64,000 bases of DNA, taken from positions 1 through 64,000 of the forward strand of contig NZ_FMCV01000015.1 of NCBI RefSeq assembly GCF_900091565.1, read 5' to 3'. Both the position numbers and the translations under genes were made by a program. The stretch's first letter is position 1, and each line of letters begins with the position of its first letter. The stretch is from Micromonospora marina (lineage in GTDB: Bacteria; Actinomycetota; Actinomycetes; Mycobacteriales; Micromonosporaceae). Below are positions 24,181 to 32,617 of the stretch, in pieces. The notes below the pieces were generated by a model. It searched no databases and was not told the origin of the DNA. It worked only from the letters and a program-made list of their open reading frames with translations.

Positions 24181-27100
24181 GTCGCTCTTCCACGCCGGGT
24201 TCCCCGGCCGGGCGTCCGGCCGGGCCGACCGGTAACCGTGCGCGATCGTTCGACTACCCACCGGACGAGGACCTGGACGAGGTCGTCCTGGACAGTGCGC
24301 TCGTCACCAGCCCCGGGCACGGTCGCGTCGGCGTCTTCCAGCCGCCGCGACCGCTCAGCCCGCGTGAACCGGTACGCCCCGACGGCGACATCGACTCGCC
24401 CTTCCTCGACCTGTTCGGCGGCGCGCAGCCCCGGCGGCGTCCCGCCGCGTCCACGCCGCCGGCACCGGTCGAGCCGGTGGTGGCGCCGCCCCGCCGCGGG
24501 GTCGGCCGCGAACCCCTGCCGATCCCGCACCAGCCCGCCGTGCCGGTCGAGCCGGCGCCCCGGGCCGAACCGGAACCACCGGCCCGCGAGCAGGCCCCCG
24601 GGGTACGCGCGGTCGGGCGTCCCCGGCCCGAGCCCGTGCACGCCGCGCCGCTGCCGGTCGAGCCGCCCCTGCCCGACCCGCCCGCCGCGCTCGCCCCGCC
24701 GCCGTCGCGCAGCCGGGTGCCGCAGCAGGCCGGTGACCGGCTGCCCGCGCTCCGGCCCCCGGCCGAGCCCGAGCCGGCGCTACCGCCGCCCCCGCCGATC
24801 CACGCCCCCGCGCCCCCGCCTGCTCCCACCGACAACCGGGAGCCGGATCCCGCTCCGGCCGACCCGCCCGCGGCCGGAGCGGCGCCGTCGCGCGAGGTCG
24901 GCCGTCCGGCCCACCGTGAGGTGGCGCCGCCCCGGCAGCGCACGCCGGAGCGCCGGAACCGGCCCACCAAGCCGGTCCGGGTCCGCGCCCCGAAAATCAA
25001 GTTCGGCGACCGGGATCCGTCGGTCGAGCTGGCCGTCACCGAGATCGCCGGCCACCTCACCTTCACCCCGAACACGGTCACCGCCTGGTACTGGCTGCCC
25101 GAGGTGCGGTGGGCGTTCCGGCCGGACGCCGAACGCGAGGCACTGCTCTCGGCGATCTCCGAGCAGTACGCCGGGCTCGCCGGGTTCCGGCTGCACCTGC
25201 GCCGCACCACCCGGCCCTTCCCCGCCGACGAGTGGGCCCGCACCATCGACGCGCACACCACCGCCCCACTGCCCGACGTACCCGGCACCACCGGCTGGGC
25301 CGACCACCTGGTCGCCGCCCAGCGGCACCTGATGGCGGTCAACCACGCCGAGGGCCAGACCTACCTCGGTGTCACGTTCGCCCGCCGGTCACTCGGCGAC
25401 TCGCTCACCGAACGCCTGCTGCGCACGTTCGGCCGGGGCACCGCCGACGGCGAGCGGCGCCGGCTGAGCCGCACCGTCGAGCAGTTCGACGAGGTCCTCG
25501 GCGCGTTCGGCATGCGCGGGCGGCGGGTCACCGCGCCCGAACTGGAGTGGCTGCTCTACCGCTCGGTGGCGCTGTGCATGGCGCCGCCCGGCGTCCTGTC
25601 CCCGATCACCGACGGCCGGTGGGAACGCGGCGACCTGCTCGCCCTCACCGAGCAGGTCGAGCGCTACCGCACCCCGTACGGCTCGACGGTGAAACTGGTC
25701 AACCGGATGACCGGCGAGGAACGCCACGTCGCAGTGCTCGCGGTCGGCCGGATGGAACCGCTGGAGATCCCCGAGCGGCACGAGCCCTGGCTGCACTTCC
25801 ACGAGCGGCTGCCGTGGCCGATGGAGCTGTCCACCCGGGTCGACATCCTCGGCCCCAACGACTCCTTCCGGAACCTCGAACACCGGCTGCGGATGATCCG
25901 CTCGCAGCAGCTCGACTACGCCGAGCACGGCATCGACGCGCCGCCGGAGCTGGAACGACTGGCCAAACGCGCGCTGGTGATCGGCGACGAGATGACCACC
26001 GGCCTGCCCGTCGACTCGGCCCGGGCACACGGCTGGCACCGGATCGCGGTCGGCGGCCGTACCCGGGATGAGTGCCTGGAACGGGCCCGGCGGCTCATCC
26101 AGCTCTACTCCCGCGAGCTGCGCATCTCGCTCCAGCACCCGAAGAACCAGGACTGGCTGGCCCGCGAGTTCATCCCCGGCGAGCCGATCGCCAACACCGG
26201 CTACGTCCGGCGGATGCCCGTCAACCTGCTCGCCGCCGCGCTGCCGCAGGCCGCGTCCACAGTGGGTGACCGGCGCGGCGACCTGATCGGACGGACCGCC
26301 GGCACCTGCCGCCGCCCCGTCTTCCTCGACCTGCACTTCCCGATGGAGGTACGCGAGCGCTCCGGCCTCGCCGTCTTCGTCGCCGAACCGGGCGGTGGCA
26401 AGTCGACGCTGCTCGGCGCGCTCGGCTACCTGGCCGCACGCCGCGGCGTGCAGGTGACGCTGCTCGACCCGTCCGGCCCGCTGGCCCGGCTCTGCGCCAT
26501 GCCCGAGTTGGCCCCGTACTCGCGGGTGCTCAACCTGACTGGCTCGGAACAGGGCACACTCGCGCCGTACGCGCTGATCCCGACGCCGCTGCGCAGCGAG
26601 TTCGGCGCCGGGGCGGCGGGCGACCGCGAATTCGAGATCGGCGTGTCGAACGCCCGCGCCGAGCGCCGGATGCTGGTGCAGGACATCTGCATGATGCTGG
26701 TGCCGCCGCAGGTCGCCCGGGAGGCGTCCACCGCCACGCTGTTCCGGCACGCCGTACGCCAGGTGCCGGCCGAGGAGACCTCCACGCTCGACGACGTGGT
26801 CACCTGCCTCCAGGGGCTCGACGACGACGCCGGTCGCGAACTGGCCCACCTACTGCTCGACACCGCCGAGATGCCGCTGGCCATGCTCTTCTTCGGCCGG
26901 CCGCCGGACGGGCTGCTCGGCGCCGACGCCGCGCTCACCGTCATCACCATGGCCGGTCTGCGGCTCCCCGACCTGAAGATCGAGCGGGAGTACTGGTCGG
27001 CCGAGGAGGCGCTCGCGCTGCCGATGCTGCACACCGCGCACCGGCTCGCCGTGCGCCGCTGCTACGGCGGGTCGATGTCCTCCCGGAAACTCGTCGGCCT

Positions 27101-27557
27101 CGACGAGGCGCACTTCATGGAGGGCTGGCGGTCCGGGCGGTCGTTCCTGGTCCGGCTCGCCCGCGACTCCCGTAAGTGGAACCTCGCGGCGCTCGTCGCC
27201 TCACAGAACCCGAAGGACATCCTCGGCCTCGACGTGCAGAACCTCGTCTCCACCGTCTTCGTCGGCCGGATCGCCGAGGACAGCGAGATCGCCTCCGAGG
27301 CGCTGCGCCTGCTGCGGGTGCCCGTCGACGACGGGTACGAGGCCACACTCGCCTCGCTCTCCCAGGCGGACAGCGGATCGGCCAACCGGCTCGGCTTCCG
27401 CGAGTTCGTCATGCGCGACGTCGACGGGCGCGTGCAGAAGGTCCGGGTCGACGTGTCGTACGTCGACGGGCTGCTGGAGCACCTGGACACCACCCCCGCC
27501 GCGGTCGCCCAGGCCGCCGGGATACTGCCGACCGTCCTGGCTGACCTGGAGGCGTGA
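24177..27557 (+). CDS. VirB4/TraC-like secretion ATPase with long Pro-rich N-terminus
   Basis: An 1126-residue protein. Residues 1 to about 265 are Pro/Arg/Glu-rich and disordered. Residues about 270-700 are the VirB4-type N-terminal region. A P-loop ATPase follows: Walker A VAEPGGGKSTLLGALGYLAA (GGGKST at 739-744), Walker B KLVGLDEAHF (Asp976-Glu977) and a sensor-like LVASQNPKDIL. VirB4 proteins power assembly of type IV secretion pili and channels at the inner membrane. Its neighbours are channel and wall-hydrolase genes. No separate VirD4-type coupling ATPase is nearby. Confidence 0.85.
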   Translation: MSRSSTPGSPAGRPAGPTGNRARSFDYPPDEDLDEVVLDSALVTSPGHGRVGVFQPPRPLSPREPVRPDGDIDSPFLDLFGGAQPRRRPAASTPPAPVEPVVAPPRRGVGREPLPIPHQPAVPVEPAPRAEPEPPAREQAPGVRAVGRPRPEPVHAAPLPVEPPLPDPPAALAPPPSRSRVPQQAGDRLPALRPPAEPEPALPPPPPIHAPAPPPAPTDNREPDPAPADPPAAGAAPSREVGRPAHREVAPPRQRTPERRNRPTKPVRVRAPKIKFGDRDPSVELAVTEIAGHLTFTPNTVTAWYWLPEVRWAFRPDAEREALLSAISEQYAGLAGFRLHLRRTTRPFPADEWARTIDAHTTAPLPDVPGTTGWADHLVAAQRHLMAVNHAEGQTYLGVTFARRSLGDSLTERLLRTFGRGTADGERRRLSRTVEQFDEVLGAFGMRGRRVTAPELEWLLYRSVALCMAPPGVLSPITDGRWERGDLLALTEQVERYRTPYGSTVKLVNRMTGEERHVAVLAVGRMEPLEIPERHEPWLHFHERLPWPMELSTRVDILGPNDSFRNLEHRLRMIRSQQLDYAEHGIDAPPELERLAKRALVIGDEMTTGLPVDSARAHGWHRIAVGGRTRDECLERARRLIQLYSRELRISLQHPKNQDWLAREFIPGEPIANTGYVRRMPVNLLAAALPQAASTVGDRRGDLIGRTAGTCRRPVFLDLHFPMEVRERSGLAVFVAEPGGGKSTLLGALGYLAARRGVQVTLLDPSGPLARLCAMPELAPYSRVLNLTGSEQGTLAPYALIPTPLRSEFGAGAAGDREFEIGVSNARAERRMLVQDICMMLVPPQVAREASTATLFRHAVRQVPAEETSTLDDVVTCLQGLDDDAGRELAHLLLDTAEMPLAMLFFGRPPDGLLGADAALTVITMAGLRLPDLKIEREYWSAEEALALPMLHTAHRLAVRRCYGGSMSSRKLVGLDEAHFMEGWRSGRSFLVRLARDSRKWNLAALVASQNPKDILGLDVQNLVSTVFVGRIAEDSEIASEALRLLRVPVDDGYEATLASLSQADSGSANRLGFREFVMRDVDGRVQKVRVDVSYVDGLLEHLDTTPAAVAQAAGILPTVLADLEA

Positions 27558-27558
27558 C

Positions 27559-29490
27559 ATGGTGAGGGCCCGGGCACGGATCGCGGCGCTCCTCCTCGCG
27601 CTCGGCGTACTCGCCGGGGCCACGATCTCCTGGCCGGTGATCGGGGCGGCCACACCCGCGTACGCCGCCGCGCCGGTCACCCAGGCGCGCGCCGAGCTGT
27701 GCACCACCAAGGAGTGGCAGGCCGACTTCCGGTCCTGCGTCGGCAGGCTCAAGGCCGTCAGCGAGGACCAGGTCGAGTGCCGCAACGCGCCGGTGCCCGC
27801 CGCACCGGACTCGGGCCTGGCCGGCTGGTTCGCGTCCCGGCCCGACTCGGCGAAGGAGCCCGGCCCGAAGGGTCTCTACAGCGACTACGGGTACGCCGGA
27901 TACAGCTACAACACGTACGACATCGACGGCGGCTGCGCCTCCTCGGTCCTGCATCCGGACTACCGCTTCACCACGATGGTCGCCAACGGCGAGTTCATGT
28001 TCGCCAACGCGGTGATCGGCGCCTCGAACGCGCTGCGTGAGCGGGCCTGGGATCCGCGGACGATGTGGAGCTGGGCCGACCCGCTCGTGGAGCAGGCCAC
28101 GAAGGCCGTCTACCAGAAGGTGTTCAGCGTCTTCGGCATCGTCACCGTCTGCGTGGTCGGTCTCTACCTGCTCTGGCGGTCCCGCCAGTCGGACATGAGC
28201 AACGCGATGACCACGGCCGGGTGGGCGCTGCTGGTGATGGTGGCGGTGACCGCGCTGGCCGCCTGGCCGGTCAAGTCCGCGAACATCGCCGACAGCACGC
28301 TGATCACCACGCTCGGCGTCGTGCACGACGCGGTCGGTCCCTCGTCCAAGACCATCCCGCCGGACAAGTGCGCACTGCCGAACCCGAGCGCCTGTGTCGA
28401 CAAGCGGCTACCCGCTGTGCGCGCGAGCGACACCGCCACCGAGACGATGCTCTACCGGAACTGGCTGCGTGGTGTGCTCGGCTCGGCGGACAGCGAGACC
28501 GCGAAGAAGTACGGCCAAGCACTCTACGACGCGAAGTCGCTGACCTGGGACGAGGCCGAGTCGATCCGGTCGAACCCGGCCACTCGGGACGTGGTCATCA
28601 AGGCCAAGCAGCAGCAGTGGGCCAAGGTCGCCGAGCAGATCAAGACCGAGGACCCGGAGGCTTACGAGTATCTCCAGGGCACCCGGGACATGGACCGGAT
28701 CGGCGCCGGGTTCATCGCGGTGCTGGCCTCGGTGCTGTTCGCGATGTTCGACCTCACCGCCTCGCTGCTGGTGCTGCTCGGCTTCCTGATCTTCCGCTGG
28801 GCGGTGATCGCCGCGCCGATTCTCGGCACGGTCGGCCTGATGCGCCCGGCCAGCGCCGGCCTCCGGCGGTTGGCGAACGCGGTGGTCGCCGCGGTCTTCA
28901 ACATCGCCATCTTCGGTACCGGAGCGGCCATCTACCTCTTCGCCGTCGACCTGATCATGAACACCGCCACGCTTCCCGGCTGGCTCCAGGTGGTGCTGGT
29001 CTGGCTCTGCGGGGTGGTCGGCTGGTTGCTGCTGCGGCCGTACCGCCGGATCACCCAGCTCGGCGGCAAGGACAGCAGCGAAGCGGTCAGCTCGGCCGGT
29101 TCCTGGCACCGGCGGTTCTTCAGGGACATGCGGATCGCCGCCCGGCTGGACGTGGCCGAGCCCGGCGGCACCAACGAACCGGCGATCGGCAAGCGTCGCA
29201 CCGTGACTGCGGACCAGCGCAGCCTCCGGCCGGAGGCCCGGCACGAGGATCCGGCGCACAGCGCCACTCCCGCCGAACGGGAACGGCCGGACGGGCGGGA
29301 ACGGCCGGAGGAGACGCCCGCGACCGCACGCCCCGCCGGCACGCCCCGCCCCCGGCGCGCACCGTCGACCTGGACCGATCCGGACGTGCCGGAGGAGACG
29401 CCCTCCTACGCCGTCTACCGGCCGGACTCGGCGGGCCGCAGCGCCTCCCCGGCGCGGCCGGCGCCGCGCATCCGCTCCGAGGCCCGGTGA
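27559..29490 (+). CDS. TrbL/VirB6-like polytopic channel protein
   Basis: A 643-residue protein: a signal peptide (ARIAALLLALGVLAGATISW, cleavage near AYA-A at about 37), then a Cys-containing extracytoplasmic domain to about residue 185. Six to seven TM helices follow (about 190-210, 220-240, 380-425 as two, 438-465, 475-495). A charged 140-residue cytosolic tail ends the protein. The cluster of helices with the aromatic/Gly-rich IFRWAVIAAPILGTVGLM resembles TrbL/VirB6 and actinobacterial integrative-element channel proteins. It starts one base after the ATPase gene and overlaps the next by 4 bases. Confidence 0.82.
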   Translation: MVRARARIAALLLALGVLAGATISWPVIGAATPAYAAAPVTQARAELCTTKEWQADFRSCVGRLKAVSEDQVECRNAPVPAAPDSGLAGWFASRPDSAKEPGPKGLYSDYGYAGYSYNTYDIDGGCASSVLHPDYRFTTMVANGEFMFANAVIGASNALRERAWDPRTMWSWADPLVEQATKAVYQKVFSVFGIVTVCVVGLYLLWRSRQSDMSNAMTTAGWALLVMVAVTALAAWPVKSANIADSTLITTLGVVHDAVGPSSKTIPPDKCALPNPSACVDKRLPAVRASDTATETMLYRNWLRGVLGSADSETAKKYGQALYDAKSLTWDEAESIRSNPATRDVVIKAKQQQWAKVAEQIKTEDPEAYEYLQGTRDMDRIGAGFIAVLASVLFAMFDLTASLLVLLGFLIFRWAVIAAPILGTVGLMRPASAGLRRLANAVVAAVFNIAIFGTGAAIYLFAVDLIMNTATLPGWLQVVLVWLCGVVGWLLLRPYRRITQLGGKDSSEAVSSAGSWHRRFFRDMRIAARLDVAEPGGTNEPAIGKRRTVTADQRSLRPEARHEDPAHSATPAERERPDGRERPEETPATARPAGTPRPRRAPSTWTDPDVPEETPSYAVYRPDSAGRSASPARPAPRIRSEAR

Positions 29491-30047
29491 GTCCGGTGCG
29501 ACGCGCGCTGGAATTCCTCTTCACCCGGGTTCTCCGGTCCCGGATCGGTGTCGCTCTCGTGATCGCCGTGCTGGTCTTCGGCGTGATCGGCGCGGCCCGC
29601 CTCGTCGCCGGCCCTGGCGAATCCGGTCTCGGCCTCACCAGCCGCCCCACCCAGCCGATCAGCACCGCGGACCCGGAGGCCGGCGACGACGGCGTGCTGG
29701 CCAGCCCACCGGCCGCTGTCGCCCCGAGGACCCGGCCGGGCGAGGACACGCCGGAGCAGGTCGCCGGGCGGTTCACCACCGCGTGGTTGAGCGGCCCGGG
29801 CAGCAGCGGCGACGTCTGGCAGGCCCGCCTGCGGCCGCTCTCCACCCCGGCGCTGGCCGAGAAGATGACAGGCGCCGACCCGGAGACCGTGCCCGCACGG
29901 AGGACGACGGGCGCCCCGACGCTCCGGCCCCGCACCGAGTCCTTCGTGGAAGCGCTGGTTCCGCTGGACAACGGCACGCTCCGGCTCGAACTCGTCGCAC
30001 CGGACGGGCCCTGGCTGGTGGACGCGATCGACTGGGAGCGGTCGTGA
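29487..30047 (+). CDS. VirB8/TcpC-like bitopic protein
   Basis: A 186-residue protein: one TM helix (IGVALVIAVLVFGVIGAARLV, residues about 20-40), a Pro/Thr linker, then a domain of about 110 residues (PEQVAGRFTTAWL near the start, LVDAIDWERS at the end) with the alpha-plus-beta pattern of NTF2-like folds used by VirB8 and TcpC. GTG at 29487 overlaps the previous stop (GTGA) and its own stop overlaps the next GTG. Assignment rests on size, topology and context, not on a strong motif. Confidence 0.7.
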   Translation: MSPVRRALEFLFTRVLRSRIGVALVIAVLVFGVIGAARLVAGPGESGLGLTSRPTQPISTADPEAGDDGVLASPPAAVAPRTRPGEDTPEQVAGRFTTAWLSGPGSSGDVWQARLRPLSTPALAEKMTGADPETVPARRTTGAPTLRPRTESFVEALVPLDNGTLRLELVAPDGPWLVDAIDWERS

Positions 30048-31219
30048 CCGCCGGTCCGGCCGTCTCCGGACAGATCCGGCGGAAGCTGCGGCTGGGCATG
30101 ATCGCCACCGCCGTCACGAGCGTGCTCGCCCTGCTCTGCTGCGTCGGCGGGGCCGGTGCCTTCCTCCTCACCGAACTGGGCGGCGACGAGGACGACCCGA
30201 AGCTCGCGGCCCTGAACTGCGACCCGGCCTACCAGGTTGACCTGACCGGCGACATGCCGCGCTTCGCCGAGTACGGCGAACGCCAGCTGCGCAACGCCGC
30301 GGTCATCATCAAGGTCGGCCAGGACATGAAGCTCCCCGCTCGCGGCTGGGTGATCGCGCTGGCCACCGCGATGCAGGAATCAGCGCTGCGCAACCTCGCG
30401 AACAGCACCGTCCCGGCGTCGCTCGCGCTGCCGCACGAGGGAGTGGGCGCCGACCACGACTCGCTCGGCCTGTTCCAGCAGCGGCCCGGGTGGGGCAGTG
30501 TCGAGCAGCGGATGACGCCCTCGTACGCGGCCCGCAAGTTCTACCAGAAGATGGAGAAGGTGCCGAACTGGCAGCAGCGCCCGCTCACAGTGGTCGCCCA
30601 ACAGGTCCAGGTCAGCGCCTACCCCGACGCCTACGCCAAGCACGAGGAACTGGCCGGGCGCATCGTCGACGCGCTGGCCGGCGGTGCCGCCCGGACCGTG
30701 GAGATCGCCGGCAAGGCGGTGTGCGACGCCGCCGCCGGCGACCGGATCGCAGCCTCCGGCTGGACCGCGCCGCTGCCAGGCGGCGTGGTCTCCGGCTTCC
30801 GCACCACGGCCCGTCCCAGCCATCACGGCGTGGACCTGGCCGCCTCGAAGGGCACCCCGATCCACGCCGCCTCGGCGGGCCGGGTACTGGTGGCCCGCTG
30901 CGACCCCGACCGCTCCGGGCGGCGGGACTGCGACCGGGACGGCTGGCCGAACAAGGGTGGCTGCGGATGGTTCGTGGACATCCTGCACGCCGGCGGGTTC
31001 ATCACCCGCTACTGCCACATGGTCGAACGACCCCGCGTGGTGCCGGGGCAGGCGGTCGAGGCGGGCGAGGTCATCGGGTTCGCCGGCAGCAGCGGCAACT
31101 CGTCCGGTCCCCACCTGCACTTCGAGGTGCACAAGGACGGCGACCGGTCCAGCAACGGGGCGGAGAACCCGGTTCCCTTCATGCGCAAGCGGGGCGCGCC
31201 CCTCGGCGAGACCGAGTGA
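30044..31219 (+). CDS. VirB1-like wall hydrolase: lysozyme-like plus M23 endopeptidase
   Basis: A 391-residue protein. A TM anchor (residues about 17-45) is followed by a lysozyme-like region with GWVIALATAMQESALRNLAN (catalytic Glu candidate) and SLGLFQQRPGWGS. A C-terminal LytM/M23 peptidase follows with HHGVDLAASKGTPIHAASAG (His and Asp ligands) and HLHFEVH. Both glycan and peptide cutting activities in one protein would open peptidoglycan for a trans-envelope channel. It overlaps the VirB8-like gene by 4 bases and ends the tight part of the operon. Confidence 0.88.
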   Translation: MTAGPAVSGQIRRKLRLGMIATAVTSVLALLCCVGGAGAFLLTELGGDEDDPKLAALNCDPAYQVDLTGDMPRFAEYGERQLRNAAVIIKVGQDMKLPARGWVIALATAMQESALRNLANSTVPASLALPHEGVGADHDSLGLFQQRPGWGSVEQRMTPSYAARKFYQKMEKVPNWQQRPLTVVAQQVQVSAYPDAYAKHEELAGRIVDALAGGAARTVEIAGKAVCDAAAGDRIAASGWTAPLPGGVVSGFRTTARPSHHGVDLAASKGTPIHAASAGRVLVARCDPDRSGRRDCDRDGWPNKGGCGWFVDILHAGGFITRYCHMVERPRVVPGQAVEAGEVIGFAGSSGNSSGPHLHFEVHKDGDRSSNGAENPVPFMRKRGAPLGETE

Positions 31220-31229
31220 GGCCGCGCGG

Positions 31230-31832
31230 ATGAGCAACCCCCTGCCCGACCCGTTCGCCGACCGGCCGGACTGGGCGCCGCTGCCGCCCCGGCCGGTGGA
31301 GACCGTGCCCGCCACCGGCGGGACCGAACTGCGCGGCCGCCGCGTGCTGGTCGGCCTGCCCGGTCTCGGCTGGCGTGGCGACCTGCGGGCCGACGAGCGG
31401 GTGGTGCAGGGCAGCCGCACCTACGTACCGGTGATCCCGGAACACGAGTGGTACCGGGCCGAGGCCGAGCAGGTGGAGGTGTTCGCGCCGCTGGTGCCCG
31501 TGGAACGGGTCTGGGTGGAGACCATCGGCGAACGGCGTCCGGCGACTGAATCGACGACCACCTCGGGACTCCGGCTGGTCTCGCTGGACGTGCCGGAACG
31601 CCGGCCGCCCACGCCGGTGTTCGAGGCGGACGCGGTGACCGGGCGACGCGTGGTGCACGTGGACGACGGCGTGGAGCGACGCGACCTGCGCGCCGTCACC
31701 GAGACCTACTCCGGCGCGGACGGCGACATCTGTGTGCGGGTGGCCCCCGAGCTGGAGTGGTACCGGTGGGCCTGGCGCGGGCAGGCGCCGACCACGTTGG
31801 AGGTGCCGGTGCACCTGCTCTGGCTCGAGTAG
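31230..31832 (+). CDS. Unknown 200-residue protein of the secretion locus
   Basis: ATG at 31230, 10 bases after the wall hydrolase stop. No signal peptide, TM helix or known motif. The middle contains VYVPVIPEHEWY-like and APELEWYRWAWRGQAP segments, giving a Trp/Tyr/Glu-rich beta-type pattern with two related E-W-Y-R motifs about 120 residues apart. The 'ERRVVQG' and 'GRRVVHVDDG' stretches suggest an internal duplication. It may be a cytoplasmic accessory factor; function cannot be assigned. Confidence 0.7.
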   Translation: MSNPLPDPFADRPDWAPLPPRPVETVPATGGTELRGRRVLVGLPGLGWRGDLRADERVVQGSRTYVPVIPEHEWYRAEAEQVEVFAPLVPVERVWVETIGERRPATESTTTSGLRLVSLDVPERRPPTPVFEADAVTGRRVVHVDDGVERRDLRAVTETYSGADGDICVRVAPELEWYRWAWRGQAPTTLEVPVHLLWLE

Positions 31833-31837
31833 TCGTG

Positions 31838-32395
31838 TCAAGCAGCGCGTTGTGCCGAGCAGACGCCCCACCCGTCCTCGCGTCTCGTCTCGAAACGCCA
31901 CCGCTGTCGATCGCTCTGTGCGATGCCCTCGACGGAGGCGGAGATGATGAGTTCGACCTCGATCACCGCGGAGTCGCCGGACTGCTGGACGGCCAGCGGG
32001 CCCCAGCTCACCGAGATCGTCGTGTTGAAGCGCTGCTCCCGGGCTAAAAGGTCGTCGCGAAGCGCTCGCACTGCGTCCAGGCTGGCCTGCCTTGCGCAGG
32101 TGAACTCCTGCGCTTTCGTGTCATTACGATCGTCTAGGAAGGCTTGGATGTAGCTGGCAACGACGACGTCGGGGGCGCTTCGGTCCGGGGCGGTAGCGCG
32201 GTCGTACAGCACGAACCCGGCCACCCCGCCGACAGTGCACAGCACCGCCAGCACTCCCGCGACGACCGCGAGCACCGTGCGGACCGGGCGCTTGGGGCGT
32301 ACCGGGGCGGGAGCGGGCGCGGGGGGCGCCAACTGCTCCGGCGGGGTCCGCTGCGCCGGTACTCGGGACACCTGGGAACCGGCGGGGGGCTGCAC
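31838..32395 (-). CDS. Bitopic membrane protein with NTF2-like external domain, lower GC
   Basis: A 185-residue protein: a Pro-rich cytosolic start, one TM helix (TVLAVVAGVLAVLCTVGGVAG), then a DUF4878/NTF2-like domain (VVASYIQAFLDDRNDTKAQE to WRFETRREDGWGVC). GTG at 32395 is used because AGGAGG lies 8 bases upstream; GTG at 32404 would sit on the Shine-Dalgarno itself. The GC content is visibly lower than its neighbours (31 of 60 bases in 32101-32160), suggesting separate acquisition. Convergent with the preceding gene, 5 bases apart. Confidence 0.75.
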   Translation of the reverse strand: MQPPAGSQVSRVPAQRTPPEQLAPPAPAPAPVRPKRPVRTVLAVVAGVLAVLCTVGGVAGFVLYDRATAPDRSAPDVVVASYIQAFLDDRNDTKAQEFTCARQASLDAVRALRDDLLAREQRFNTTISVSWGPLAVQQSGDSAVIEVELIISASVEGIAQSDRQRWRFETRREDGWGVCSAQRAA

Positions 32396-32617
32396 TGATT
32401 CCACCTCCTGAGGCTATCGGCTGCGCCTCGCGTACCCAATGCCTGGAAGCGGTGGATCGTGGCGAACCGCCGGGCGGGCGCCGACCGGCGGCGGGGTGAG
32501 GCTGCTCACCGCCGACCAGTTCACCGCGCCGACCGACATCCCGGTGGAGGGCCGCCGCCTGGGTTACCGTCTCTCCTCGGGGAGGACATGTCGGCCTCGG
32601 AAAGAGAGGTGGACGCG

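Noticed and set aside
32439..32600. Coding-like stretch VRLLTADQFTAPTDIPVEG before the FtsK-like gene
   Set aside because: It runs into the wrong frame of the downstream gene without a family match or own stop context; treated as promoter/leader DNA or a possible gene remnant, too weak to call.
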